From positions 1 through 46,220 of IMG/VR virus record IMGVR_UViG_3300030117_007787: a stretch of 46,220 nt of DNA; one strand, written 5' to 3'. The notes beneath the pieces are model-generated. The model saw only the letters and a list, made by a program, of their open reading frames with translations, did not search any database and was not told where the DNA came from. The position numbers were made by a program, and so were the translations under genes. This document shows positions 37,166-45,806 of this stretch, piece after piece; position 1 is the first letter of the stretch, and each line of letters starts with the position of its first letter. The stretch is from a virus.

Positions 37166-37884
37166 TTCTTGTGAAGTTCTCCATAAGTTTTATTATAAAA
37201 CGAATATCCGTAAAAGTCCATTACGTCCCAGTCCACCATTTCTCTTGTTTTGCAAAAAAGTTCCTCACTATATTCGGGAGAACCATCCTTGTCTAAAGGC
37301 ATTTTGTAAAAATTGCGTTCCCTAGTATATGCATTCTTTGAAATTCTCTTTTTACCTTTATGTTGGCCTAACACATCCCTTTTTTCATTAACATATTTAT
37401 CATACTTCTTTTGCAGGTTAAATTTTTTATGAATATGTTCCATCGTTAATTCAAAATTATCAAGCATGTCCTCGTGTCTAATGAAAAGAGCGTTTTGCTC
37501 GTTTTCCTTTATTATATTGGACCAGGCCCTATACCGATTATTGTAGTTTTCTATAACTTGCCACGGATTATTCGGGTCTGGGCAATGTCTAGAGGGGGCC
37601 TGCCTCCATGCTCCGTAAAACCAAGAGAATGGGTTTCTTATACAAACAATATATTTAAGCATATTGTTTTCATTGGCCACGCTCAGTGTCTCTGGTGTTA
37701 GATTGTGTGGCCACCCTTTATGTCTTTTAACTTGCTCAAGAAGCATAGGAGTATTGTCACATATGTCCTCTTTGTCATCATGCTTTTCGGCAGTTATGAC
37801 AAGACAATTAAAGTTATTTTCCAAAACAACACGGGAATAATTTGTTCCCGTTCTAACATACCCCTTTTGGATTATAAATGGCAT
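37162..37884 (-). CDS. Sulfotransferase-like protein (240 aa)
   Basis: The N-terminal IIQKGYVRTGTNYSRVVL resembles the 5'-phosphosulfate-binding loop of sulfotransferases (K-x-G-x-x-G/T-N). YIVCIRNPFSWFYGAWRQ (about 78-95) matches the 3'-phosphate-binding motif (v-R-n-P-x-x-w). If active, it would move sulfate from PAPS to a sugar hydroxyl or amine. A kinase or other P-loop enzyme is possible, but the IRNP motif favours a sulfotransferase. It starts in front of the CDP-glycerol-like gene with ATGA overlap (37165..37162). Confidence 0.72.
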   Translation of the reverse strand: MPFIIQKGYVRTGTNYSRVVLENNFNCLVITAEKHDDKEDICDNTPMLLEQVKRHKGWPHNLTPETLSVANENNMLKYIVCIRNPFSWFYGAWRQAPSRHCPDPNNPWQVIENYNNRYRAWSNIIKENEQNALFIRHEDMLDNFELTMEHIHKKFNLQKKYDKYVNEKRDVLGQHKGKKRISKNAYTRERNFYKMPLDKDGSPEYSEELFCKTREMVDWDVMDFYGYSFYNKTYGELHKK

Positions 37885-37892
37885 TACAGTTC

Positions 37893-38789
37893 CTATACTA
37901 AACTTTCAATAACTTCAAAACACTCAATCATGCATTTTTCCCAAGAGTGAGTTACAAAAGAATTATTATTATATTTCTTTGATTGTATTATCTTTAGCAA
38001 ATCATCAAAATCAGAAAAACACATATCTTCCCCAGCAAATTCTACGCAGCCACCACCATCTTTATGAACATACGTTGGAATTTTGCATGCCAAACTCTCA
38101 AGAATATGGTTGGGGCCAGGATCATGCCTAGACGCACTAATATATAAATCATATCTTCCAAGTTCATTGCCCAGCTCTGCGCCGAATAGGGGTTCTACAA
38201 TTTTAGTGTTTTTGAAGGTCCCGTTCTGTCTTCCAATATATGTAAATGTAAAGTCTTGGTTGTCTCCTACAAACTCATCTATCTTCTGATAGACATCAAA
38301 CCCTTTCATAAAATTGTTTGACCAATGGTGGGCAACGATGTTTATTTTTTTATTTTCTATCTTCTCTCCAGGTTTAAAGATGTTGTGATCAACACCATTG
38401 ATAACAACGTCAGTGTCACTACAGAGCCATCCTCTTGTTGTGTGGTATTCCTTCATCCAGTTTGACACGAATATTGTTTTATCCGTAAATTTGCTGCATT
38501 CACGTAGAAGGTGATCTATGTCATTTGTGTTTTTTCTAGCATCACACTCATTAACTCTATGGACGACCTTCGTCGTAGGCTTCCAGTTTTTATATTTTAT
38601 AATTTCATTTATTGATATTCCCAGCTCACTATATCTGGGGTCCTGCATAAATATCAAGTCTATATCGTCTGAGAACTCGTTTACAATCTTATGGCCAAAA
38701 TGCCTCCCATGTTCATGAAAGGCCTTAACAAAAAGGTTGCCACCTCCCCATGGGCCCTCTACAGGCTTCCTGTTAATAAGAATTTTCAT
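37893..38789 (-). CDS. GT4 (group 1) glycosyltransferase (298 aa)
   Basis: GT-B retaining type: MKILINRKPVEGPWGGGNLF at the start (the GGxN loop of donor/acceptor entry), MKEYHTTRGW, then VINGVDHNIFKPGEK and DLYISASRHDPGPNHILESLACKIP, the E-x7-E-like motif of GT4 enzymes. I chose the ATG at 38789; the frame also opens at a TTG at 38801 (MGKV), but GGGAAAAG lies just before the ATG. It is compact (typical 350-400), yet both motif groups are present. The product is probably a cytoplasmic glycan-chain enzyme. Confidence 0.85.
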   Translation of the reverse strand: MKILINRKPVEGPWGGGNLFVKAFHEHGRHFGHKIVNEFSDDIDLIFMQDPRYSELGISINEIIKYKNWKPTTKVVHRVNECDARKNTNDIDHLLRECSKFTDKTIFVSNWMKEYHTTRGWLCSDTDVVINGVDHNIFKPGEKIENKKINIVAHHWSNNFMKGFDVYQKIDEFVGDNQDFTFTYIGRQNGTFKNTKIVEPLFGAELGNELGRYDLYISASRHDPGPNHILESLACKIPTYVHKDGGGCVEFAGEDMCFSDFDDLLKIIQSKKYNNNSFVTHSWEKCMIECFEVIESLV

Positions 38790-38810
38790 AACTTTTCCCA
38801 ATTACCGCCC

Positions 38811-39755
38811 CTATAGATCGACGTATTCTCCAGGCTTAGCCGTTTCTGGTCTAATTGGGTTTTTCATCCAACTCCCAGTTTCATCAATTGGCAGGCTCCA
38901 ACCACCAGCGGAAGCAACAACGTCCTCTATGCCAAGGGGAGTTTGTCTATTCCGTGCTTTTTCAATAATTTCATCGTAGTTAAAAATTTGATAGTATCTA
39001 AAGTCATCCTTAGATTCCCAGTATTTTCCATACCTCTTGTTTCCTCTTATGCGAGCATTTGTGCCTCTGGGGTCGGTGTATATCGCCACAGAAACTGGCA
39101 AAACCGGCATTGCGCACCCAACATTCAAATTATTTTGTTTAATTAATTCAAAAGTTTTTTGGAGCATTTTGGTCTCTGAATCGGGGCCTCCCTCAAAGGC
39201 GTCGTTCTCCTCTTCCCAGGGATAGATCATGTTGATAACTCGCCTACTAAACATTACGTCACCGGCCCCAGAGATTGGATACCTATTCCGATCAAATGCA
39301 AATTTAAAATCACTTTCCCCTTCTGGTGGTGTGAACGTGGTTCTTGAGTTTGTAACTCGTCTTTGAGCATCAAACGACATGCATCCCACATTTTGTATGT
39401 TTTTAGAATAAAACTCTACATATTCCCTAAGCCAACCTCCTTTTACCACAAATTGGCTATCCCCCTGTATTGGGCATACGAATTCACCCCTAGCCTCGCG
39501 ACAAATTAAATTTAACGCAACAGCAAACTCGTTTGCAGGATCTCTTTCTTTCTGTCGAAATACCCTAATCCCTTGCTTTTCTTTTTCAAGGAGATATTCT
39601 TCTGTACCCTCTTCGACTGAAGCGTTGTCAATAATCATTATTTCTTTGTTTGGGTAGTCTTCAGTGCAGACTAGCAGTGACTCTACGCAACTTTTTAAGT
39701 AAAAGAGTCGGTTGCAGTTTACAATTCCAAATGATACTAAAGGTAAATTTTTCAT
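38811..39755 (-). CDS. Family 2-type glycosyltransferase (314 aa)
   Basis: GT-A core: LVSFGIVNCNRLFYLKSCVE, EIMIIDNASVEEGTEEYL, FRQKERDPANEFAVALN and FVCPIQGDSQFVVKGGW, in which the GDS replaces a typical DxD. A GGPDSETKMLQ segment follows. The last about 90 residues contain RGTNARIRGNKRYGKYWE and VASAGGWSLP; similarly built GT2-like proteins occur in phage and capsular loci. No membrane helix. It lies nine bases after the methyltransferase gene. The lack of a canonical DxD leaves the activity less certain. Confidence 0.82.
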   Translation of the reverse strand: MKNLPLVSFGIVNCNRLFYLKSCVESLLVCTEDYPNKEIMIIDNASVEEGTEEYLLEKEKQGIRVFRQKERDPANEFAVALNLICREARGEFVCPIQGDSQFVVKGGWLREYVEFYSKNIQNVGCMSFDAQRRVTNSRTTFTPPEGESDFKFAFDRNRYPISGAGDVMFSRRVINMIYPWEEENDAFEGGPDSETKMLQKTFELIKQNNLNVGCAMPVLPVSVAIYTDPRGTNARIRGNKRYGKYWESKDDFRYYQIFNYDEIIEKARNRQTPLGIEDVVASAGGWSLPIDETGSWMKNPIRPETAKPGEYVDL

Positions 39756-39763
39756 TTTTTTTC

Positions 39764-40486
39764 CTATCTTAAAAATTTCCAGCCTATTCGACTGCTTCCA
39801 TTCTCTATATGTGTAAAAATATTCATAGTGTCTTTTCTGTATAGAATAATAGGCGGTTCGCCAGTGTAAAATTTATATGTACCCCACTCGGGATTGTTCT
39901 CTAAGAACTCATCAACGGCCCCTTTAACCCCAACTTTTTGTCCACAATCCACGGACTCTCTTGTCATTAAATTTTGAATGTTTTCATTTATTTCAGATTC
40001 GTCATAAAAGTTTCCATCTTGTTCTGAAAAATACTCATCCTGAGAGCCTCCCTCACCATCATAGTCATCGCATATTATAATCCCTTCTTCGTTCACTAGG
40101 GCCTGTGCGAATTTTAACTCTTCGCTAACAGTTTTATAATTGTGATCCCCATCAACTAGAACTGTTGAATATTTAAAGCCATCACTAGCAATCCTTGGTA
40201 GCACACTTAGGCTATTTTCTTCATAAAGTTGGATGAACCCGTTTTTTACCTCATTCCTCCAGTTTTCTGCATTTATATGATGACTGGCTATTTTAACGTG
40301 CTCTCTTAGAAGCACATCAACGCCAGTGTACAGAAATTTCCTTTCAGAACTATTGCATACTTTAGTAAGATAATTTGTGACAGGAAAAAGAGTTTGCCCC
40401 TTATCAACCCCTATCTCTAATACAGTGGGGTTGCTAAAGGATCCTGCAAACTTGCTAATAAAATCAATGTATCCGTGATATGCCAT
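39764..40486 (-). CDS. Class I SAM methyltransferase of the Methyltransf_24/CmcI type (240 aa)
   Basis: Motif I VLEIGVDKGQTLFPV (about 23-37), the ribose-binding acid in TGVDV, and VLVDGDHNYKTVSEELKFA (motif IV plus the typical D-H-x-Y-x-x-V) identify a class I methyltransferase of the CmcI/Methyltransf_24 group. Motif IIICDDYDG follows with two acidic residues that can bind a metal, as in catechol-type O-methyltransferases. An O-methyltransferase for sugar hydroxyls is likely. C-terminal residues form a beta-sheet cap. The gene starts eight bases after the isomerase stop. Confidence 0.82.
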   Translation of the reverse strand: MAYHGYIDFISKFAGSFSNPTVLEIGVDKGQTLFPVTNYLTKVCNSSERKFLYTGVDVLLREHVKIASHHINAENWRNEVKNGFIQLYEENSLSVLPRIASDGFKYSTVLVDGDHNYKTVSEELKFAQALVNEEGIIICDDYDGEGGSQDEYFSEQDGNFYDESEINENIQNLMTRESVDCGQKVGVKGAVDEFLENNPEWGTYKFYTGEPPIILYRKDTMNIFTHIENGSSRIGWKFLR

Positions 40487-40494
40487 GCTTATTC

Positions 40495-41295
40495 CTATCT
40501 AAAGTTGTTTTTTAAAATCTGTAAGGCAGACTTTATATTTTTCTCAGTTGTTGGGCGCATTTCAACCGAAACAGCACCATCATATTTAATTCTTTTCAGG
40601 AGGGAATTTATTAAGGTAAAATCAATCGTACCGCCAGTGACGGGTTCTAAGTTTGGAGAGCTTACATGAAAATGAAAGATCTTTTCCCCTGCTTTCAGTA
40701 TAGATTCTGTCAGATTTTCTTCGTTCATTGTTAGAGTGCTAGCATCCATGTTTAGTTTGAAATTGGCGTGGCCTACGTGGTTAATCAACTCTAGCGCCTG
40801 TGAGGTGGTGTTTATAAAATTACAACCATATCCCTCCGCATTAGGTTCTAAGCACAATACTACATCATTTTCACTACATGTTTTAGACAAATCCCAAAAA
40901 AAATCAGATGCAATATCTTGCGCTTCATCGAGTGAAATCCCGTGCCTGTATCTGTTTTTAGGAGACCCAAACACCATTCTCTTAACTCCTAGTTGGGCCG
41001 CTAATTTTATAATTTCTTTTAAGTATTTAGATGTCTCTTTGCGACATTCTGTGGTATCGAAGATTTTAAGGTGCGGATTTCCATATAGCAAGGCTTGCAT
41101 TCCATATATGCTAATACCCTGGTTATTCCAGTATTTCTTCGCCGTTAAGACTTGCTCCTTGGTTGCCTCTATTGGATTTTCGAAGAGGATCTTTGGGGCA
41201 ACCTCTATATTCTTAATATCATATTCTTTTAATAATGGAACAATGTTGTCATTGTCGTCTGGACTCCACGCTATATTTGATATGCACTTCTTCAT
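40495..41295 (-). CDS. Sugar isomerase/epimerase, AP-endonuclease-2-type TIM barrel (266 aa)
   Basis: Features of the xylose-isomerase-like TIM barrel (PF01261): SNIAWSPDDNDNIVPLLKEY, KNIEVAPKILF, GVKRMVFGSPKNRYRHG, VLCLEPNA, NFKLNMDAST, FHFHVSSPN and VSVEMRP. The E, D, H and E residues placed at the barrel ends fit a divalent-metal sugar isomerase/epimerase. Which sugar is acted on is unclear. It is co-transcribed with an SDR and a methyltransferase, so a hexose or its CoA/nucleotide derivative is a likely target. An AP endonuclease (Nfo) is excluded by context and by the missing Nfo signatures. Confidence 0.82.
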   Translation of the reverse strand: MKKCISNIAWSPDDNDNIVPLLKEYDIKNIEVAPKILFENPIEATKEQVLTAKKYWNNQGISIYGMQALLYGNPHLKIFDTTECRKETSKYLKEIIKLAAQLGVKRMVFGSPKNRYRHGISLDEAQDIASDFFWDLSKTCSENDVVLCLEPNAEGYGCNFINTTSQALELINHVGHANFKLNMDASTLTMNEENLTESILKAGEKIFHFHVSSPNLEPVTGGTIDFTLINSLLKRIKYDGAVSVEMRPTTEKNIKSALQILKNNFR

Positions 41296-41296
41296 A

Positions 41297-42049
41297 TTAA
41301 TTTAAAACAAACTCTCTAATTTCCCTCATAGCACATTCTTTAGAATAAAGGTACGCATCATTTGAATTGTAAAGTTCTCCGTACTGCGACTGCATATCTG
41401 TCTTAAAAAAATCTCCTTCCTTTTCCTCCAAGGTTTTATTAAAAACGCCCTGTGCTAAGTCTCTGGCAGTAATTGGCTCAACCGCTATATTTATAACTTC
41501 TATATTATTCTTTATAGCCTTTCGTATATCGTCGTGTAGATTATCAACGCAATAAAGTTGCACCTCAGCCCTTGGATCAATTTTTTCCACCTGATTATTG
41601 TTTATCAAATCAAAAATAATATTCTTTTTAAACCTGTGGCCGTACACTATTGGCAAACGAAGAACAGTGTGATTGGCAAACCTACTTCTTATGAAGGTTT
41701 CAAATTTATATCTATGAAGCCCATACGCTGATTGGGTGTTTGTATCAATTTGATTTGCCTCTGTGACTCCAATTGGATTATCATAAACATCAATTGTGGA
41801 TATTAATACAAATCTATTTGCACTTATTGTCTCTATGCAAGACATTAGCAATTCAATATTTTTCCAATCATCCTTTGGATTTTTGTTTGCTAGCCATTTT
41901 GTTCCATAATTGCCAGCACAGTATACCGTATCAAATTGTCTGCCAATAATATCAACTATATTTTTTGAATTATAAAGCAATGCACCTTGGTTATTTTCAG
42001 CAAGATGGCTGCCAATAAACCCAGTGTGTCCTATAACACAATCTCTCAC
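41297..42049 (-). CDS. Short SDR-type nucleotide-sugar epimerase/reductase, Y-x-x-x-R (250 aa)
   Basis: Rossmann loop GHTGFIG (residues 7-13), central LISTIDVYD (82-90), then SAYGLHRYKFE: the usual Tyr109 is present but the catalytic Lys is replaced by Arg113. VLRLPIVYG follows (typical R-l-p-x-v-y-G). At 250 residues it lacks the longer C-terminal lobe of GalE/RmlB-type enzymes. An active NAD-sugar enzyme is plausible but the Lys-to-Arg change makes it uncertain; some SDR groups carry this pattern. ATGA overlap with the preceding FAD-oxidoreductase gene (42049..42046), one base before the isomerase gene. Confidence 0.8.
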   Translation of the reverse strand: MRDCVIGHTGFIGSHLAENNQGALLYNSKNIVDIIGRQFDTVYCAGNYGTKWLANKNPKDDWKNIELLMSCIETISANRFVLISTIDVYDNPIGVTEANQIDTNTQSAYGLHRYKFETFIRSRFANHTVLRLPIVYGHRFKKNIIFDLINNNQVEKIDPRAEVQLYCVDNLHDDIRKAIKNNIEVINIAVEPITARDLAQGVFNKTLEEKEGDFFKTDMQSQYGELYNSNDAYLYSKECAMREIREFVLN

Positions 42050-43137
42050 AAAAGACCATCCTCTTCAATTCTGCTAACAAGCTTTTCAGCCACAACAGCT
42101 GCTGAAATAAACTTGCCTTCCAAGATTGAATAGAACCCACTTCTACAATTGTGCTCTCTAATTTTGGTCTGCCTATCGTCGCTATCCTCAGTTTTTACAA
42201 GAATCGGCCTAGAAGCAACGTTTGATCTTTTATAAACTAGGTCTTTCATGAATGGAAAATACTCCATACCATGGGAGAGCATCTCAGGCCACATAGAATT
42301 AATCTCGTCTGGCCTAGAATAAAAAAGTCCCCTCTCTCTAGAGACAACAGAGTGGATAACATCATAAACTAGGTACTCATCCTTTGTACCAACATTGGGA
42401 AGTATGGTGATAAAAGGGCCGTCCATAACTGTTAGAGGGGGGATATATTTATCACTCCCAACTACAGCCACTTCAGTGGTCTGAAGGTGGTATTCGCTCA
42501 ACTCTTCATTGACCGAAAAAGCTTGTTGAACATTATTGGTATATGCGTAAGTTGCATTAATAAGAATGTCGGCGTTTAGAATCAAAGACTTGCCATTACT
42601 ATTGGAGATACAAATTTTATTATCACTTAAAAAATCCCCTTTTGTAACGTCGAAAGACGTAATTAAACCAATCTTTCCTTGAGTCACGAGATTTAAATAA
42701 TAGTCCTTAATCTTCTTGAGATTAAAGCAGGGCTCGTTTACAAGAAAAGAGGAATCAATATTTGTCCTGTCTAAAAGTTTGTCGCTTGGCCAAGTTAACC
42801 GATAGTCCAGGTCAAGAGCTTGACAAAAATCAATATACTGCTGGGTTGTTGTTTTTGTATTATTTTTTTCTATGAAGTAATAAAATTCTTTTGGGTACGA
42901 GAGGAACTCAGGAAAGTATTCTTCAAAGTATCTTAATCCAGCAATACATTCCTTTGCTGTATCAATCGACCTGGGATAGTGGAATCCACTGTGTGCCCTG
43001 TTGTGAGTGGCTCCAGAGGCTCCTTTAAATATACCATCAAATTTTTCTATTACAGTTACCGAAATACCTTTTTTTGATAATTCATCAGCACACGAAAAGC
43101 CATGAATCCCTCCCCCAATTATTACAGCATTTTTCAT
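42046..43137 (-). CDS. FAD-dependent oxidoreductase, DAO family (363 aa)
   Basis: The FAD-binding GGGIHGFSCADELSKKG (residues 8-24) with the acidic residue of VIEKFDG, and ASGATHNRAHSGFHYPRS, are typical of D-amino-acid oxidase/L-2-hydroxyglutarate dehydrogenase-like (PF01266) proteins. LILNADILINATYAY is the second conserved FAD-contact segment. Members in surface polysaccharide clusters oxidise amines or hydroxyls on sugars, but the substrate here is unknown. I chose the ATG at 43137, which forms an ATGA overlap with the methyltransferase stop; an upstream GTG would add four residues. It ends with an ATGA overlap into the SDR gene. Confidence 0.84.
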   Translation of the reverse strand: MKNAVIIGGGIHGFSCADELSKKGISVTVIEKFDGIFKGASGATHNRAHSGFHYPRSIDTAKECIAGLRYFEEYFPEFLSYPKEFYYFIEKNNTKTTTQQYIDFCQALDLDYRLTWPSDKLLDRTNIDSSFLVNEPCFNLKKIKDYYLNLVTQGKIGLITSFDVTKGDFLSDNKICISNSNGKSLILNADILINATYAYTNNVQQAFSVNEELSEYHLQTTEVAVVGSDKYIPPLTVMDGPFITILPNVGTKDEYLVYDVIHSVVSRERGLFYSRPDEINSMWPEMLSHGMEYFPFMKDLVYKRSNVASRPILVKTEDSDDRQTKIREHNCRSGFYSILEGKFISAAVVAEKLVSRIEEDGLL

Positions 43138-44177
43138 TTTACAGCACACATAATGCCCACCTCGCCAGGCCCACCATCGATCTCGTAAGTAATTTTCATT
43201 TTTAAATCTTTTTGTAGGAAAGACCTTACCGTGTCGTATTTTATATTGTGCAAATAAGGTGTTTGTAAATCCTCAAAATGTAGAGCATTAATAATCTGTT
43301 CAAAAGAATATTTTTGGGATAAACTCAACATTTGGTTGAGAACTGGGAGATATTTCTTATTTCCTAAAATGTTCAAGACAGAATCTGCATCCTTTTCCTC
43401 TAGCTCTTCAATAGCTTCAATTGTATCAAACACTAGTTGTGGAGGGAGTGATAAAAATCTTTTTCTAAAGTCATATGTTATTTGTGGTGTTGTCCCTTCT
43501 CTGAAGAAGTTGAGCATAAGAACCCCCTGGGGTGTCAAAACATTATGTAAATCACTCAAAGTTTTAGCAGGATCTCTTGTGTGTTGTAGGGCCATATGAT
43601 GAATAACAGCATCAACTTTTAAATTAGCCTCATCAAAGAAAGATCTAATATTTTCCATGTCCCCTTGGATGCTAATATGCTTTCTCTGTAAATTTTTTAT
43701 ATCTCTTAATTTAACTAAAGGTTCGTATCCCTCGGCACTGTAGGTATTTGATGGTCTGTCTTGGGGCGAAAGCATGCCAAAGCCGCCCTTCTCATTATAA
43801 TTTTCAGGAGCATTTTTCTCTCTTATTCTATCAGACGTGCTCTGGAGCCCATTGTAAGACCCGTCATAAGAAATTACAAATTTAGCTCTCTTCTCCAAAG
43901 CAGCTATTGAGAATCTGCCCAGCCCGCTGCATGCATCTAAAATAATCGCCTTATTTAAAAAGTCTAGTGGCCGACCAGACAATAAGTTGAGCAAGAAAAC
44001 TCTATTTCTTCCCCATTCATCACTTGTTTTTTCTTTCTTACCAGCATGCCGTTTTGCCTGTTTTTTCCACATTAAGTTGTATATCTCTTCACTTTTCGGT
44101 CGATTAAAAATATAAACATCTCCCTTTTTTTCTAATTTTGAAACAAACTTATCAATTTCTAAACAATCATATCTCAT
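43134..44177 (-). CDS. Class I SAM methyltransferase (347 aa)
   Basis: Motif I IILDACSGLGRFS (residues 78-90), then the acidic residue in ISYDGS, and VDAVIHHMALQHTRDPAKTL (motif IV plus the post-motif helix) mark a Methyltransf_11/25-type enzyme. A long C-terminal half (about residues 220-347) is helical with a Leu-rich part and ends GPGEVGIMCAV. A sugar or glycan methylation role is likely given the neighbours. ATGA overlaps link it to the carbamoyltransferase (44177..44174) and the FAD oxidoreductase (43137..43134). Confidence 0.85.
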   Translation of the reverse strand: MRYDCLEIDKFVSKLEKKGDVYIFNRPKSEEIYNLMWKKQAKRHAGKKEKTSDEWGRNRVFLLNLLSGRPLDFLNKAIILDACSGLGRFSIAALEKRAKFVISYDGSYNGLQSTSDRIREKNAPENYNEKGGFGMLSPQDRPSNTYSAEGYEPLVKLRDIKNLQRKHISIQGDMENIRSFFDEANLKVDAVIHHMALQHTRDPAKTLSDLHNVLTPQGVLMLNFFREGTTPQITYDFRKRFLSLPPQLVFDTIEAIEELEEKDADSVLNILGNKKYLPVLNQMLSLSQKYSFEQIINALHFEDLQTPYLHNIKYDTVRSFLQKDLKMKITYEIDGGPGEVGIMCAVK

Positions 44178-45805
44178 TTTCTGCTTACCAAAATCCCTTC
44201 ATCATAAAAGTACAAATAGTCAATTTCTGTCTTTAAATAACAATTAATGGCATGTTCGGGCGTTTCACATATTGGTTCCCTATCGTTAAAGCTTGTGTTT
44301 AACAAAATAGGAACACCTGACTTCTTGTTCCATCTAGATAGTAGATCGTAATATCTTTCATTGTCGCTTTTTGTAACTGTCTGTAATCTTGCGCTCCCAT
44401 TTAAATGGACCACTGCTGGGACCTTTTCTTTCACCTCATCTCGAAAGTCCACAACAAAGCTCATGTAAGGACTATCAATATCCTTAGTAAACCAACTTGA
44501 GACGTGTTCCCTTAAAATTGAAGGGGCAAAGGGTCGGAACCACTGCCTATGCTTTACTTTAAAGTTTATTTTATCCTTCATATCTGGGGATCTAGGGTCG
44601 GCCAGAATGCTCCTGTTTCCAAGTGCTCGGCGTCCTGATTCTGAACCTCCTCCGAATACGGCCACGATATTTTGCTCATCAAGAAGATCAACTACCCTAT
44701 CAATATCACATTCGTCGTATGTTACGTTGTCTTTGTTTTTGTCTACTGCTGCCATGATCTCATCTTTGCCGTAGGTAAATCCTAAATATGGCGTATAGTT
44801 ATCCTCCCATCTAATTCTAGGGTTATCTAGTACATGATGCCAGACATATTGAGCTGCGCCAAGCGTTAGCCCCCCATCGTGCGGGGTAGGCGTTACGTAC
44901 ATGTTATCAACCCTATTAGAAAACCAGTCTAGCATTTTTCCCATTACAACAGAGTTTAGCGCCACGCCTCCTGCAAAACATATATTTCTATGTACAGGGA
45001 CTTGATCTAGGATGTTTTGAATTAGCCCCTTTAAATACTCTTCTGTTGCGTACTGTAGGCCTGCAGCTAAGTCAAACTTGTCTTGCTCACTTTGGTCCGC
45101 TATGGTTCTCCACTTATTTAAATATGGGTGTATCGGGTCCGTTCCCACATTAGCACCTCTTGGTTGATTATGTGGTTTGTGTGCCGCTGCTGCCATGTCT
45201 CTTGTCAGCATAACCATGAAGTCATCAAAATACTTTTCTTTATCCCCCATAGCAGCCATGGCCATTACAGTGCCAGCTTGATGTCCTGTTGGCCAGCCAG
45301 ACTGCAGGTTAAAGACATATCTTGTAACTCTTGTCCAGACGCCGCCAATGTTTAGCTGAGATAGAGGGAAAGTGTGCAAATGTTTAATTTTTGTTCCTTC
45401 ACCACTCCAAATCGTAAAAGCAGTTGTAAGCCTATCTTTATTTTCTATTCCCCCACCATCCATCGTGAGGATTAATGCGTCCTGAAAATTACTAGAGAAG
45501 AAAGCGTTCGCAGCGTGCGCCTGGTGATGTCCAATTACATGAAACTCACCCCCATTGCTATCCACTATGTTGTTAATCTTTTCATACGATTCCTTGTAGG
45601 CTTCAAGTTTTTCAGAAAGATGAACCGTGGCAAAATGCTTTATATCGTCATGTTCTGGGTATTCATCAAACATAAACTGGACCCCATCACCATAAGGCTC
45701 CTTTTCTCGTATGTACCTTTCATACTCGGCATGCACCACTGGCCTACCGTTATCTAAAATACAAAATGAACAGTCATGTCCAGACCATGCGCTAGCAATC
45801 TTCAT
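44174..45805 (-). CDS. O-carbamoyltransferase, NodU/CmcH family (543 aa)
   Basis: All main signatures of the family occur in order: WSGHDCSFC (residues 7-15), GHHQAHAANAFF (92 onward), LTMDGGG, AGTVMAMAAMG, CFAGGVALNS, GGGSESGRRALGNRSILADP, FRPFAPSIL and LLNTSFNDREPICETPEHAI. The first two-thirds is the Kae1/TsaD-like domain that makes carbamoyl-adenylate from carbamoyl phosphate and ATP; the C-terminal part is the YrdC-like transfer domain. It should put a carbamoyl group on a sugar hydroxyl. I chose the ATG at 45805 because AAAGGG lies eight bases upstream; a GTG at 45814 in the same frame lies too near that site. It sits one base after the cupin stop. Confidence 0.95.
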   Translation of the reverse strand: MKIASAWSGHDCSFCILDNGRPVVHAEYERYIREKEPYGDGVQFMFDEYPEHDDIKHFATVHLSEKLEAYKESYEKINNIVDSNGGEFHVIGHHQAHAANAFFSSNFQDALILTMDGGGIENKDRLTTAFTIWSGEGTKIKHLHTFPLSQLNIGGVWTRVTRYVFNLQSGWPTGHQAGTVMAMAAMGDKEKYFDDFMVMLTRDMAAAAHKPHNQPRGANVGTDPIHPYLNKWRTIADQSEQDKFDLAAGLQYATEEYLKGLIQNILDQVPVHRNICFAGGVALNSVVMGKMLDWFSNRVDNMYVTPTPHDGGLTLGAAQYVWHHVLDNPRIRWEDNYTPYLGFTYGKDEIMAAVDKNKDNVTYDECDIDRVVDLLDEQNIVAVFGGGSESGRRALGNRSILADPRSPDMKDKINFKVKHRQWFRPFAPSILREHVSSWFTKDIDSPYMSFVVDFRDEVKEKVPAVVHLNGSARLQTVTKSDNERYYDLLSRWNKKSGVPILLNTSFNDREPICETPEHAINCYLKTEIDYLYFYDEGILVSRK

Positions 45806-45806
45806 G

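Noticed and set aside
41488-41495. Exact TATAAATA on the minus strand
   Set aside because: It lies inside the coding region of the short SDR gene. A few exact matches are expected by chance in an AT-rich 46 kb window, and no operon boundary is nearby.
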